From Cellvibrio sp. KY-GH-1 (GTDB taxonomy: Bacteria > Pseudomonadota > Gammaproteobacteria > Pseudomonadales > Cellvibrionaceae), in contig NZ_CP031728.1 of NCBI RefSeq assembly GCF_008806975.1, forward strand, positions 1,426,001 to 1,490,000: a stretch of 64,000 nt of DNA. The letters run 5' to 3'. Each line of letters begins with the position of its first letter. The stretch's first letter is position 1. Below the pieces are notes generated by a model. The model did not search any database. It saw nothing but the letters and a program-made list of their open reading frames with translations, and had not been told where the DNA came from. The position numbers and the translations under genes were made by a program. This document shows, piece after piece, positions 16,945-26,788 of this stretch.

Positions 16945-17802
16945 ATGTCGGACGAATATCCGAGTAGCACCACCACCGAAAAACACGAACGCTCTTGGCT
17001 GGATAAACTTCTACACGCTTTTAGCGCCGAGCCAAAGTCGCGCGACGAACTGATGGAGATCATCAAAGATGCCGCTGACAATCAACTTCTGGATCAAGAA
17101 GCCTTAAGTATTATCGAAGGCGCGCTAGACGTGTCATCACTCCAAGCGCGGGAAATCATGGTGCCGCGTTCACACATCGTTGCCATCCGTATCGAAGACT
17201 CCCCACAAGAATATCTGCCCAAAATTATTGAATCCGGTCATTCACGCTTCCCCGTTATCGGTGAAAATATCGATGATGTACGCGGCATTTTGCTGGCAAA
17301 AGATCTACTGCCACTCGCATTAAAAGGTACCGACAATTTTAATATCGAAACCATTTTGCGTCCGGCTAACGTAGTACCCGAAAGCAAACGTGTGAATGTA
17401 TTACTTCGCGAATTTCGGGAAAACCGCTATCACATGGCGCTGGTGATGGACGAGTACGGTGGTATTACCGGCCTGCTGACCATTGAAGATATTCTGGAAG
17501 AGATCGTTGGCGAAATTGAAGATGAAACCGACGAGGAAGAAGAGACTTCCGACTTCATCAAACGCGTGAGCGAAAATGATTATATCGTTAAAGCCTTAAC
17601 CTCAATTGAGAGTTTTAACGAATTTTTCAACACCGAATTTAGCGATGAAGATTTCGATACTATCGGCGGCATTCTGATGCAGGAATTCGGTCACTTGCCC
17701 AAGCGCAATGAAATTGTACAACTGGACAATATGCAGTTCCGCGTGCTCTACGCCGACAATCGCCAGATCCATTTGTTGCGCTTAACTATTTTGAATGATT
17801 AA
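16945..17802 (+). CDS. corC: CorC/HlyC family CBS-domain protein (magnesium and cobalt efflux)
   Basis: About 285 residues. Cytosolic form without the DUF21 membrane domain: N-terminal leader, two CBS domains (about 65-125 with VMVPRSHIVAI-like sequence IMVPRSHIVAI and 130-190 with MALVMDEYGGITGLLTIEDILEEIVGEI) and the CorC_HlyC transporter-associated domain (about 210-285). E. coli CorC supports magnesium and cobalt efflux; the exact mechanism of the short form is unclear. The ATG at 16945 gives MSDEYPSS, as in homologues; a TTG 15 bases upstream is possible. It lies 20 bases after ybeY and is followed by a hairpin before lnt. Confidence 0.92.
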   Translation: MSDEYPSSTTTEKHERSWLDKLLHAFSAEPKSRDELMEIIKDAADNQLLDQEALSIIEGALDVSSLQAREIMVPRSHIVAIRIEDSPQEYLPKIIESGHSRFPVIGENIDDVRGILLAKDLLPLALKGTDNFNIETILRPANVVPESKRVNVLLREFRENRYHMALVMDEYGGITGLLTIEDILEEIVGEIEDETDEEEETSDFIKRVSENDYIVKALTSIESFNEFFNTEFSDEDFDTIGGILMQEFGHLPKRNEIVQLDNMQFRVLYADNRQIHLLRLTILND

Positions 17803-17874
17803 CACCTGATTTTTTAAGTGGTAATCATTGAGCTTCCCTGACGGGAAACGGATTCGAAACACTGCTTTCATTTT

Positions 17875-17903
17875 AAAATCCCGCCCTCCGGCGGGATTTT
17901 TTT
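17875..17903 (+). terminator. Hairpin between corC and lnt
   Basis: AAAATCCCGCC-CTCC-GGCGGGATTTTTTT: an 11-bp stem with a T-run on the plus strand. It should terminate part of the ybeZ-ybeY-corC transcript; lnt, whose start is 18 bases on, must then rely on read-through or a promoter I cannot define. Confidence 0.82.
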
Positions 17904-17921
17904 AAACTACAAGAAAATATT

Positions 17922-19472
17922 ATGTCCGAAAAAATTCTCGCCCTTCCCAACAAATTCGCACTATTAATCGCAATATTTAGCGGAGCCTTAATTACCTTCA
18001 GCTTTGCACCGTTTAATATTTGGCCATTGGCGATTGTCAGTTTGATAGCCTTCGGTCTTTTATTAAAAGAACAGGATTTTAAACAGATACTCTGGCGCAG
18101 CTTTGCCTTTGGGGTTGGTTTTTACGGCGCCGGCATCCACTGGATCTACACCAGCATCCACAATTTCGGCGGTGCATCACCACTGCTTGCTGCGCTGCTG
18201 GTATTTATTTTTGCCTGTTTTATGGCGCTAATATTTTGCATTCCATTTTACGCTTACGCTAAATGGTTTAACTACCATCGTTTCGCACTCACCTTGGCAT
18301 TCCCCGCCTGCTGGATGCTAGGCGAATGGATACGCACCTGGTTACTCACCGGCTTCCCCTGGTTATTTTTAGGTTACGCTCATTTGGATACCTGGCTTGC
18401 AGGCTGGGCACCCGTCAGCGGGGTCGTCAGCATCAGCTTTTTACTTGCACTCACTGCTGGCGTTATTGCCGAGTGGATATGGACTAACACACGCGAACCG
18501 AAAAAAAATATTTCACTAATCTTCTTAACAAGTCTCGCGGCTTCCGCCTGGCTTATCGGCGCTGGCTTAAAGACTGTTACCTGGGCCGAACCGGATACCA
18601 AACCTATAACCGTTGCCATGGTGCAACCCAATATCGATCAGGGAACGAAATTGAGTTTTGATGAAGAAAGCACCATCAATGCGCTCAACCAATTGCGTGA
18701 TCTGAGCAAGGACTTATGGAACAACAATTGGGTGGTCTGGCCAGAGGCGGCAATCCCAACGTCGCTAACGTTTCACGAAGCGCTTCCCTTCCTCGAAGAA
18801 ATGAATAAACAAGCGGCGCTGAATGAATCGGCACTGTTTACGGGTGTCATTTATGACGATCAAGACAAGCAAAAATTCTACAATTCTATTGTTGGTCTAG
18901 GAAACGGCTACGGCTTTTATCATAAGCGCCGCTTGGTACCCTTTGGTGAATATTTGCCATTTCCCAATCAATTGCGCGGCCTGATCGATTTTTTTGACTT
19001 GCCAACCTCATTTATTCATTTGGGGCCACAAGAACAACACGGGTTAATTGCCAATGGCGTACGTATTACACCAGCAGTCTGCTATGAAATTGTTTACCCG
19101 GATTTAATCGCCAACGCCGCCAAAGAAACCCAGGTATTGTTAAACGTAAACAACCTCGGCTGGTTTCTGGACTCCATCCAATCAAAGCAATTTATGCAGA
19201 TGGCACAAATGCGCGCATTGGAAACCGGTCGTTACCTTGTTTACTCCACCAACAATGGCCCCAGCGCGATTATCGATAACAAAGGCAACATCCTCAGCCA
19301 CAGCGATTCATTCAAAGCGCAGACATTCACCGGCACCATTTACGCGGTAAAAGACTCAACGCCCTTTATGATTGTAACCAGCGGCCCGGTGGTGTTATTG
19401 GGTACCCTGATACTCCTGGCGTTAGCCGCACCGCAGATTCTGCGCAAACCGAAAGATGCCGGGGTTCAATAG
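17922..19472 (+). CDS. lnt: Apolipoprotein N-acyltransferase Lnt
   Basis: 516 residues. Six or more transmembrane helices in the first 215 residues are followed by a periplasmic nitrilase-like domain with the expected catalytic triad: E275 in VVWPEAAIP, K335 in YHKRRLVPFGEY and C387 in PAVCYEIVYP. A last helix near 485-505 returns to the membrane. Lnt transfers the third acyl chain to the N-terminal cysteine of lipoproteins in the inner membrane, the final step before Lol sorting. All active-site residues are present and the length is normal. It follows corC, as in most Gammaproteobacteria. Confidence 0.96.
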   Translation: MSEKILALPNKFALLIAIFSGALITFSFAPFNIWPLAIVSLIAFGLLLKEQDFKQILWRSFAFGVGFYGAGIHWIYTSIHNFGGASPLLAALLVFIFACFMALIFCIPFYAYAKWFNYHRFALTLAFPACWMLGEWIRTWLLTGFPWLFLGYAHLDTWLAGWAPVSGVVSISFLLALTAGVIAEWIWTNTREPKKNISLIFLTSLAASAWLIGAGLKTVTWAEPDTKPITVAMVQPNIDQGTKLSFDEESTINALNQLRDLSKDLWNNNWVVWPEAAIPTSLTFHEALPFLEEMNKQAALNESALFTGVIYDDQDKQKFYNSIVGLGNGYGFYHKRRLVPFGEYLPFPNQLRGLIDFFDLPTSFIHLGPQEQHGLIANGVRITPAVCYEIVYPDLIANAAKETQVLLNVNNLGWFLDSIQSKQFMQMAQMRALETGRYLVYSTNNGPSAIIDNKGNILSHSDSFKAQTFTGTIYAVKDSTPFMIVTSGPVVLLGTLILLALAAPQILRKPKDAGVQ

Positions 19473-19579
19473 GCGGATAGAGTCAGGCATTAACTATTTC
19501 GAATGTGATAGCAAGATTTGGGCTGCCACCTGGCGCGATAAGGGATAAAGTTAATCGGTATTCACAACTCAACCCTGCC

Positions 19580-20557
19580 ATGACAAACACTACATCAACA
19601 CTCAATAGTTCACCGCGAACCAACAATCAGGATGAACAGCGTTGGCAGCAACTGGCCGACACCAACGCTGATGGACGTTTCGTTTACGCGGTGATTACCA
19701 CCGGCATTTACTGCCGCCCTGGCTGCCCTTCGCGCGCGCCCAAACGCGACAATGTCCGATTTTTTAATACGTCAGCTGATGCGGAAGTAGCTGGCTTCCG
19801 CGCCTGCAAGCGCTGCCGCCCGCAGGCAGTTTCAGCCGATGCCGCGTTAACAGAGCGCATTACGCGCCTGTGTCGTTATATTGAAACAGCCACACATGAA
19901 CCGTCACTGGAAGAGTTGGCAAACTACGCAGGCATCAGCGCCTACCATTTGCAGCGTCAATTTAAAGGGCTAACCGGTGTTAGCCCCAAGGCATATGCCA
20001 AAGCCCATCACCAGCAAATAGATACCTCAACACGCGAGAAAAAAGTATCTGCAAGACAGATCCATTTTGCTTGCGGTGATTGTTCGCTAGGAAAATTCCT
20101 GGTCGCCCGCAGTGAAAAAGGTATTTGCGCAGTCTTATTGGGCGACACCCAACAGGAGCTGACCAGCGATTTACTCAAACGCTTTTCTACCACGGAATTT
20201 CGTCATAGCGAGCAAGATGTTGCTGAACAACTTCAACAGCTAGTGCAATTGATTGAACACCCGCAACAGACTTTGCAATTACCGCTGGATATTCGCGGCA
20301 CGTTATTTCAACAGAAAGTGTGGCAAGCCTTGCGCGCAATTCCCGTTGGAGAAACACGCAGCTACAGTGATATTGCCGAGGCAATTGGCTCTCCAAAAGC
20401 AATACGTGCAGTTGCCGGTGCCTGCGCCGCCAATTCAATTGCCATTGTTATTCCCTGTCACCGGGTGGTGCGTAGCGACGGCAACCTATCCGGCTATCGC
20501 TGGGGTATCGAACGAAAAAGAATTTTGTTGCAGCGCGAAACTGACAGAAAGAATTGA
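19580..20557 (+). CDS. ada: Bifunctional Ada: DNA methyl-phosphotriester/O6-methylguanine methyltransferase and regulator
   Basis: About 325 residues. The zinc domain has the four cysteines in YCRPGCPSR and CKRCRPQ that accept methyl groups from phosphotriesters. An AraC-type helix-turn-helix follows (LEELANYAGISAYHLQRQFKGL), then the AdaB methyltransferase domain with the acceptor cysteine in IVIPCHRVVRSDGNLSGYRWG. In E. coli, methylated Ada activates ada, alkA and alkB; here alkA lies directly downstream, which supports the same adaptive response. The ATG at 19580 is preferred to an in-frame GTG at 19505, because the extension has no family counterpart. Start context is weak. Confidence 0.93.
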   Translation: MTNTTSTLNSSPRTNNQDEQRWQQLADTNADGRFVYAVITTGIYCRPGCPSRAPKRDNVRFFNTSADAEVAGFRACKRCRPQAVSADAALTERITRLCRYIETATHEPSLEELANYAGISAYHLQRQFKGLTGVSPKAYAKAHHQQIDTSTREKKVSARQIHFACGDCSLGKFLVARSEKGICAVLLGDTQQELTSDLLKRFSTTEFRHSEQDVAEQLQQLVQLIEHPQQTLQLPLDIRGTLFQQKVWQALRAIPVGETRSYSDIAEAIGSPKAIRAVAGACAANSIAIVIPCHRVVRSDGNLSGYRWGIERKRILLQRETDRKN

Positions 20558-20602
20558 CCAGGCAATACGGAGAAAAAAATAGTTTTATGGGAAAACCTTT
20601 TT

Positions 20603-21550
20603 ATGAAAACGACCCTGAAAATTACCCTACCCGATAATTTTCGGCGGGGGGATTTTTTATCCTTTCATCAACGCGACGCTCACATGCTCGCCGAGCGATG
20701 GGACACCAACACTCTGTACAAAGGAATTATGTGGGGAACCCTGCCCGCCGCTTTGCAATTTAGCTTTGGCACCGGCAAACAATTGCAGGTGTCACTGGAG
20801 ATAGATTCTGGCCGCAAAAAAATTGACGAAGAGAACACCAAGTTGCGCTTGCGCCAACTTGCACGGCACATGCTGGGGCTCAACCAATCTACCGCCGAAT
20901 TTGAGGCCTTTGCAGCCAGTAATACCGAACTAAAAAATCTAGTCGCTCATCAACCCGGTTTACGAGTCCCTCAGTCTGCATCACCATTCGAAGCACTGAG
21001 CTGGGCAATTACCGGGCAGCAAATCAGCCTTGGGGCCGCCATTTCCCTGCGCCGAAAATTAATTCAGCGTGCGGGAATCGCGCATTCATCAGGCGTTATT
21101 TGCCACCCGGGCCCGGAGCAAATTCTCACACTGGACCACACAGATTTACGCGCGTGCAGTTTTTCCACCAGCAAAGCAACGACCCTATTAAATCTTGCAC
21201 AGCTTATTCACGCGGGAAGTTTACCCGTACAACAATGGCTGGACGATTCCTTGGCAGGGCAACCATTCGCCGCAGAAGATATTTACCAGCAACTCATTGC
21301 GGTACGCGGCATTGGCCCCTGGACAATCCATTACGCATTATTGCGTGGTTTTGGCTGGCTGGATGGTTCACTGCATGGCGACGTGGCGGTACGCCGCAAT
21401 TTGCAGCGCTTACTTACCGAGCAGAATAAATTTTCCGGTGAAGAGAAAATTTCAGAAATACAAACACAAGAATGGCTCGCTAGATTTTCGCCCTGGCGAG
21501 CCCTGGTTGCCGCCCATTTGTGGGCAATGCAAAAAAGCGATGGCTATTAA
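20603..21550 (+). CDS. alkA: DNA-3-methyladenine glycosylase II (AlkA)
   Basis: 315 residues. AlkA-like N-terminal domain followed by a helix-hairpin-helix glycosylase fold: FEALSWAITGQQISLGAAI, then the hairpin LIAVRGIGPWTIHYALLRG and the catalytic aspartate region DGSLHGDVAVRRNL, ending FSPWRALVAAHLWAMQ. It removes alkylated bases such as 3-methyladenine from DNA and leaves abasic sites. It is 45 bases downstream of ada, so the two are probably co-transcribed and induced by methylating agents. It is somewhat longer than E. coli AlkA (282 residues), mainly at the N-terminus. Confidence 0.9.
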   Translation: MKTTLKITLPDNFRRGDFLSFHQRDAHMLAERWDTNTLYKGIMWGTLPAALQFSFGTGKQLQVSLEIDSGRKKIDEENTKLRLRQLARHMLGLNQSTAEFEAFAASNTELKNLVAHQPGLRVPQSASPFEALSWAITGQQISLGAAISLRRKLIQRAGIAHSSGVICHPGPEQILTLDHTDLRACSFSTSKATTLLNLAQLIHAGSLPVQQWLDDSLAGQPFAAEDIYQQLIAVRGIGPWTIHYALLRGFGWLDGSLHGDVAVRRNLQRLLTEQNKFSGEEKISEIQTQEWLARFSPWRALVAAHLWAMQKSDGY

Positions 21551-21760
21551 GAATATTTAGTTGCGGCATTTTTGTTCTCTCGAACAATAAAATATCCCGC
21601 CCCCGAAACACCGGTCAACTGGTCGTCAGTCCAAATGGTGGTATCTCAAATGCACCCATCGTTCAACCGCCCGAGGAGCGCGCTCAGAAATTAGTATTTA
21701 TACTGAAATCACCTGCTATGCTTAAAGCCAATACGCACAAAAACCGGGGCATAGTAAGGA

Positions 21761-23893
21761 ATGAGACAAGGGTATTTCCGCAGAAGCAGTTTGGCTATCG
21801 CCTGTGGAATTTTTAGCCTTCCGTCCTGCACAGCCCTGGCGGCGATAGAAACTGCCGATATTTATGACCTGTCGCTAGAAGAGTTGTTGCAGGTCAATAT
21901 CTCCACCAACCGCGCACCCGCTGACTCCAAAGCCCTCTCGTTTAAAGTCACGGTAATTACCGAGCAGGAAATCCGCCAACAACTCGCATTGGGTTTTAGC
22001 ACCAGCCAGGTGTTGGCAAACCTGGTTCCCAGTTTTGCACCGGCGCGGCAAAAGCTGAGCGTTCAGGGGGAGACCCTGCGTGGAGGTTCGCCGCTGATCA
22101 TGATTGACGGTATACCCCAAAGCAATCCACTGCGCGATGTCTCGCGCGATGGCCATGTGATTGATTTGGAGATGGTAAAGAGTATCGAGGTGATCTACGG
22201 CGCTAATGCTATGCAAGGCATGGGAGCCACCGGCGGCATTATTAATTTCATCACCCATGACACCAGTGATACATCTGGCAGCCGCTTATCCAGTACGGTG
22301 AATTTCAGTGATCACCCATCCAGCGACACCCGGGGCTACAAGCTTGGCTTTATGCACAACGCCGTCTTAGGCCCCAGCGCGGTATTAGTGGCGGGCACAC
22401 TGGAAGAACAAGGCTTATTTCAGGATGGCAACGGCAAACCAATCGGGCTGGAACAAATTCAAGGCGATATTCAGGATACGTGCAGCCGGGATCTGTTCCT
22501 TAAAGCCAGCCATCGCCAGGGCCAGCACGAATTTGAATTCACCGTTAATGATTATGAAATAAAAAGTCACGGCAAATTTCTAGTGGTGCCCGGCAATACT
22601 CTATCAGGCCAGCTTACATCGATAAAAGCAGGCGAAACTCAAGGCACTCCGCCTGGGAACCGAGTCAAAAATGTTGCCGTTGATTATCGCAACAGCGAAC
22701 TATTAGGCGGCGAAATTTCCGCAAAAGTATTCTGGCAAGAATTTGCAGCGACCTTTGGTGCGACCAATACCGCCATTTTTCAGGACGCAAAACTAGGCCC
22801 TAATCTGTACGACCAATCGCAGATGCACTCAGAAAAATACGGTACAAAATTGAGTTTTTACACCGCACAACTAGCAGATACACTGTTGGATTTAACCGCC
22901 GGACTGGATTTACTCGATGACAAAAACAGCCAACCACTGTTGATGACAAAGCGTATCTGGTCACCGGAAATGCATTTCCGCAATCAATCACCTTTTTTAC
23001 AAGGCGATTATCATTTCACCGAAAAATTCACGCTGAACGCAACAATCAGGCGCGAGCTGGCCAAGCTCAGCGTAAATGATTTTCAAACCATCGCCACCAG
23101 CGGCAACACCCTGGTGAGCGGTGGCGAACTGGAATTTAACGAAACCATCTATAACCTGGGCGCAATTTACCAATTAACACCACAATTAAACCTGCTGTTT
23201 AATGATGGTGAAGGCTTTGGTATGCCTGACGCGGGGCGCGAACTGCGCGCTATCAATAAACCCGGATTAAACATTGAAGACATATTTTCCGTATCACCAC
23301 TGCTAACACGCAATCGCGAATGGGGTTTGTTCCATGCGTCCAACCGCTGGCAGGGGCAACTTAGTTATTTTCAATCGGAAACCAAACACGGCAATCAGTT
23401 GCAATTGGTAGATGGTGTTTATCGATTAAATCGTCGACCCAGTAAAACCAGCGGCTGGGAGCTTAGCAGTCGCTGGCAAGTGTTTGATAACACGCAATTA
23501 AAATTGTTGTACGCCGACACTCAGGGTGAATTCGATAGCAACGGCGATGGTAATTTGGACAGCGATCTGACCGCGCTGGATATTCCACCACGCCGTTTCG
23601 TAGTGAGTTGGTCACAACAATGGCCGCAACAATGGACATCACACATTCAATGGACGAATGACGCATCGCGCGATTTCCAAACTCGTGGTGCCACCACCGC
23701 AAGCTTCGCAGGTTACAACTTGCTGGATGCAAGTTTCGCGCGAACATCTCGCTGGGGCGATTTTTCAATCGGCATCGCCAATATTACCAATCGCCAGTAC
23801 ACGACTTACTTCACGCAGGTGGTGCAGCGCAATGATCGCTTTTTTGCCGGGCAAGGGCGCAGTTTCCATCTGCAATACCGCATCAACTTCTAA
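21761..23893 (+). CDS. TonB-dependent outer-membrane receptor
   Basis: 710 residues. Signal peptide (about 1-28, ending SCTALAA), a plug domain (about 45-175: SFKVTVITEQEIRQQL ... LIMIDGIPQ ... IEVIYGANAMQGMGATGGIINFIT) and a 22-strand barrel ending in the terminal aromatic FHLQYRINF. The Asp-Leu-Ser-Leu-Glu-Glu-Leu stretch just after the signal is common in receptors of Cellvibrio relatives. The substrate is most likely a ferric siderophore or another iron complex judging from size and plug type, but no biosynthesis or ABC importer genes are adjacent, so this is inference. The ATG at 21761 directly abuts TAAGGA, tight spacing; a TTG at codon 11 is an alternative start. I looked for a B12-box upstream and saw none. 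Confidence 0.86.
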   Translation: MRQGYFRRSSLAIACGIFSLPSCTALAAIETADIYDLSLEELLQVNISTNRAPADSKALSFKVTVITEQEIRQQLALGFSTSQVLANLVPSFAPARQKLSVQGETLRGGSPLIMIDGIPQSNPLRDVSRDGHVIDLEMVKSIEVIYGANAMQGMGATGGIINFITHDTSDTSGSRLSSTVNFSDHPSSDTRGYKLGFMHNAVLGPSAVLVAGTLEEQGLFQDGNGKPIGLEQIQGDIQDTCSRDLFLKASHRQGQHEFEFTVNDYEIKSHGKFLVVPGNTLSGQLTSIKAGETQGTPPGNRVKNVAVDYRNSELLGGEISAKVFWQEFAATFGATNTAIFQDAKLGPNLYDQSQMHSEKYGTKLSFYTAQLADTLLDLTAGLDLLDDKNSQPLLMTKRIWSPEMHFRNQSPFLQGDYHFTEKFTLNATIRRELAKLSVNDFQTIATSGNTLVSGGELEFNETIYNLGAIYQLTPQLNLLFNDGEGFGMPDAGRELRAINKPGLNIEDIFSVSPLLTRNREWGLFHASNRWQGQLSYFQSETKHGNQLQLVDGVYRLNRRPSKTSGWELSSRWQVFDNTQLKLLYADTQGEFDSNGDGNLDSDLTALDIPPRRFVVSWSQQWPQQWTSHIQWTNDASRDFQTRGATTASFAGYNLLDASFARTSRWGDFSIGIANITNRQYTTYFTQVVQRNDRFFAGQGRSFHLQYRINF

Positions 23894-23914
23894 TTTTCCC
23901 AACCATACTATCAG

Positions 23915-25129
23915 CTATTTTTTCTTGCCGTTCAGCATCCAACCAATCGGCGTCCAGCGCACCAACAACACATAACTGGCCACCCCGATGATCAGGGTAA
24001 GCCCCAATGACACTACAAACTTACTCAACCAATTCCACTCCTGATCCATTAACTGGTATTGCAAGGCAAATAACAATGGGACGTGGATAATATAAATCCA
24101 GTAAGAACTGTCCGCCATAAAACGCATACTGCGACTCGGCGTATTTAAAAAGCGCTTTCCTAGCACCAGACAGACCAATGTCATACATACCGCTACAAAA
24201 GCCTCACAGAGTTTCAACACAATATGAGTGGTGAACTCCGTTGGTGGTGCGGGGACGATAATTTTTTCAGGGATGAAGTGAAAATAGATGGCGTACAGCA
24301 ATAGGCTTCCCAACAATAAGTACACCCAGTAAGCATTAAATTGTTCAAGGAAATTATCACGGTGAAATATCCAATAGCCGGCAGCAAAAAATAATCCGAA
24401 AAAGCCAAAGGCCCACAGCTGTGGTAAAAAGCTGTCTGGCGCCGGCAGCGGCGATGACACCAATAACAGCCCTGGCAAGAGCATTAACGGAGCGAACACC
24501 ACAAAAACCAGCGGTTTGATGGCATTAAATTTTTTACAAACCCAACTCCAATCCAGATAACTCAAGGCCCAGGTTAAGAAGTACAGAAACACCAGCACAT
24601 ACAAAAACCATAAATGCATAGTGGTTGGTGGTGGCTGAGGCGGCGCGTCCGCCGGGTTTGCAAGGGCATTGGCAATCATCAGCAATACCGGCGATTTATT
24701 TTCCACAGTGTGCACCGCCGCCAACAGAGGTGCGGCCACTGCCCACAAACATAAGGGCATAAAAATAACAAATGGCAAGAGAACGCGTTTTGCACGGTTA
24801 CCAATAAACCCTTTCATTCCGCGTTTAGCAACCAGGTAAGCTGCAAAGAAACCGGCAATTAAAAAGAACAAAGGCATGCGAAATAAATGCATAAAAAAGC
24901 CCACTACATCCACCAAGGGTGACTGCTGGCTATCGGCCGAGAGCCAATAGGTGTTTAACATAGGGCTATAAGCCAAAGCCGCGTGAAAAAACACGCCGGC
25001 GATCATCGCTAGCGCACGCAAATTATCAAGATAATGCAACCGCTGCTGCAACGCTTTTTCAGCGGATTGAGTAGCCACTAATGGTGTGCCCGATGGTTCG
25101 TGCAGGCGTGACTCGGCTGTGGAATCCAT
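23915..25129 (-). CDS. Acyltransferase 3 family membrane protein, OpgC-like
   Basis: About 404 residues with ten or more transmembrane helices. The N-terminal catalytic signature of acyltransferase-3 proteins is present: LHYLDNLRALAMIAGVFFHA (histidine conserved), then FRMPLFFLIAGFFAAYL and RVLLPFVIFMP. The C-terminal part has DSSYWIYIIHVPLLFALQY, a block seen in OpgC/MdoC, which succinylates osmoregulated periplasmic glucans. Which glycan or lipid is modified here cannot be told. The ATG at 25129 is chosen because AAGGGG precedes it by about 8 bases; a longer in-frame start at 25156 lacks one. It is convergent with the TonB receptor gene and lies 42 bases after the ABC permease gene. Confidence 0.84.
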   Translation of the reverse strand: MDSTAESRLHEPSGTPLVATQSAEKALQQRLHYLDNLRALAMIAGVFFHAALAYSPMLNTYWLSADSQQSPLVDVVGFFMHLFRMPLFFLIAGFFAAYLVAKRGMKGFIGNRAKRVLLPFVIFMPLCLWAVAAPLLAAVHTVENKSPVLLMIANALANPADAPPQPPPTTMHLWFLYVLVFLYFLTWALSYLDWSWVCKKFNAIKPLVFVVFAPLMLLPGLLLVSSPLPAPDSFLPQLWAFGFFGLFFAAGYWIFHRDNFLEQFNAYWVYLLLGSLLLYAIYFHFIPEKIIVPAPPTEFTTHIVLKLCEAFVAVCMTLVCLVLGKRFLNTPSRSMRFMADSSYWIYIIHVPLLFALQYQLMDQEWNWLSKFVVSLGLTLIIGVASYVLLVRWTPIGWMLNGKKK

Positions 25130-25171
25130 ATCCGTCCCCTTGAAAATACAACCCAAGTCTGGGCCAGAAAA

Positions 25172-25852
25172 TTACAGGAAAGTTTCTTTGCGTGCCTGCG
25201 AATAAAAAGCAGCTAGTATCGCAACAACTATAAGTGCTAATAAACAGGCGATGATACTAATCGCTGTGCTGTTCCAGTGAGGCTCTGGAGACCATACATA
25301 CTGTGCAATATCCGGAACACGGAAAATAATGTAAAACATGGGCCCGATCAGGCAATTGGTAAATACCATTACAAAGAGCACGACACCTTCTGATTCACTA
25401 ATCATGCCTACAGACCAGGTAAGGCAATAGCACAGCATAAAATACAGTGCGCCAATAATCGTTATCGGCAAAATACCATCAGGAATAGGTGTCAATAAAA
25501 ACACCGCAATAGTCGCGCTTACAACAACACCCCAGGGAATGACAAACAGGGTCATATTGGCAATTAATTTCGCAACCACATAATCACTTGGCGCTATCGG
25601 CAAGCTCATAATAAGCGGCAAGGTCTGCTCTTTGCGCTCGTTGATGATCGTATTGGTTAACTGGTGATTACCCAAACCAATAACCATACTAAAGAGCAAG
25701 GTTGTCCCCATAACAAATTGCCACTCACCCAAACTGATAAAGCTCAATGCCAGAAGCGCGCCTGTCATATAGAGTGCAATTAATTTACGGAGTAAATACC
25801 AATCCTTGTGGATTAATATTTTTACTATTGGTGCATTGAGTGAGTAGTTCAT
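25172..25852 (-). CDS. ABC-2 type transporter permease
   Basis: 226 residues with six hydrophobic helices and a short basic N-terminus (KILIHKDWYLLRKLIALY), the pattern of ABC-2 permeases. A cytoplasmic loop contains NTIINERKEQTLPLIMSLPIAPSDYVVAKL, the EExxGT-like region typical of this family. The start overlaps the ATPase stop by 4 bases. Together with the ATPase and the GntR regulator it resembles YtrA-controlled exporters of Gram-positive and Gram-negative bacteria, often linked to envelope stress or antibiotic response. The substrate is unknown. Confidence 0.86.
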   Translation of the reverse strand: MNYSLNAPIVKILIHKDWYLLRKLIALYMTGALLALSFISLGEWQFVMGTTLLFSMVIGLGNHQLTNTIINERKEQTLPLIMSLPIAPSDYVVAKLIANMTLFVIPWGVVVSATIAVFLLTPIPDGILPITIIGALYFMLCYCLTWSVGMISESEGVVLFVMVFTNCLIGPMFYIIFRVPDIAQYVWSPEPHWNSTAISIIACLLALIVVAILAAFYSQARKETFL

Positions 25853-26733
25853 GAATGTACTCCCGATCTTACTGTGGCCACAAATATTTTCTCCAGCGAC
25901 ATAGGTTCCACGCTGGAAATACTTGCCCCCTGCTCATGCAAACGCTCAACAACAGAATCCTGAAATTGATTCACTACCAACTCAAACAGCGAACCGTTTT
26001 GCTTTACCTTTACCAAACCAGGCACTACCAACTTGTTAGTATCCAGATTGCCGGTAAATAAAATTCGCCGCCAGCGATCCAGATAGGTTTCTTTATCTTG
26101 CGAATCCAGCAGTTTTCCTTTGTGTAAAAAACTAATCGAATCAGAGAGCTGTTCAACGTCCTGGGTGTTGTGCGACGAAAACAACACACTTCGCTCTTCA
26201 TCGCGCAAAATATCCGCCAATTCCGATAGCACCTCTTCACGGGCAACCGGATCCAGCCCGGTAGTTGGTTCATCCAGCACCACCAGTTTCGGGCGCCGCG
26301 CCAACACCAGTAGCAAACCCGCTTTAACACGCTGCCCGTGGGAAAAACCCTTGGTCTTTTGATCCGCGTTTAAATCAAATATTCGCAGCAAATGATCAGC
26401 ATAGAGCGGGTCCCACGCAGGGTAAATGGATTGAATAAACCCCATATGCCAGCGCAGAGTTTCATTTTTATACAAGCGCATATCGTCCGAGGCAAAGCCA
26501 ATTTGCTCTTTTACTGTCACTTGTTGTTGCGGTAACGCACAGCCCAACACATTGACATTACCCGAATCCGGCTTAACCAAGCCCATCAGCAAACGCATAG
26601 TGGTAGATTTACCGGCACCATTGATGCCCACCAATCCCATCACCTGCCCTTGCGGTAATTGCAAACTCAGGTTATCCAGATAAAAATCTGAATAGCGTTT
26701 GCAAACCTTATGAAACTCAATGGCGTTTTGCAT
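25849..26733 (-). CDS. ABC transporter ATP-binding protein
   Basis: 294 residues. Walker A GINGAGKST, Q loop near FASDDMRLY, signature FSHGQRVKAGLLLVL (a slightly altered LSGGQ, here FSHGQ), Walker B LVVLDEPTTGLD and H loop SSHNTQDVEQL. The C-terminal 70 residues form a small domain seen in exporters of the ABC-2 type. It is coupled by ATGA to the permease and preceded by a secreted protein and the GntR gene. The FSHGQ replacement of the second serine-glycine of the signature also occurs in GntR-linked YtrB-type ATPases and does not itself imply inactivity. Confidence 0.9.
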   Translation of the reverse strand: MQNAIEFHKVCKRYSDFYLDNLSLQLPQGQVMGLVGINGAGKSTTMRLLMGLVKPDSGNVNVLGCALPQQQVTVKEQIGFASDDMRLYKNETLRWHMGFIQSIYPAWDPLYADHLLRIFDLNADQKTKGFSHGQRVKAGLLLVLARRPKLVVLDEPTTGLDPVAREEVLSELADILRDEERSVLFSSHNTQDVEQLSDSISFLHKGKLLDSQDKETYLDRWRRILFTGNLDTNKLVVPGLVKVKQNGSLFELVVNQFQDSVVERLHEQGASISSVEPMSLEKIFVATVRSGVHS

Positions 26734-26788
26734 TTTTCACTCCCGCGAAAATTGTCTGCAAATCAGTTCTAAATCGAAACTCGCTGGA

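Noticed and set aside
21195..21560. 121-residue frame overlapping alkA
   Set aside because: Out-of-frame shadow of alkA with no domain features.
21551..21760. Possible riboswitch upstream of the TonB receptor gene
   Set aside because: No B12-box or other known aptamer pattern could be seen; the region has only a weak AT-rich leader.
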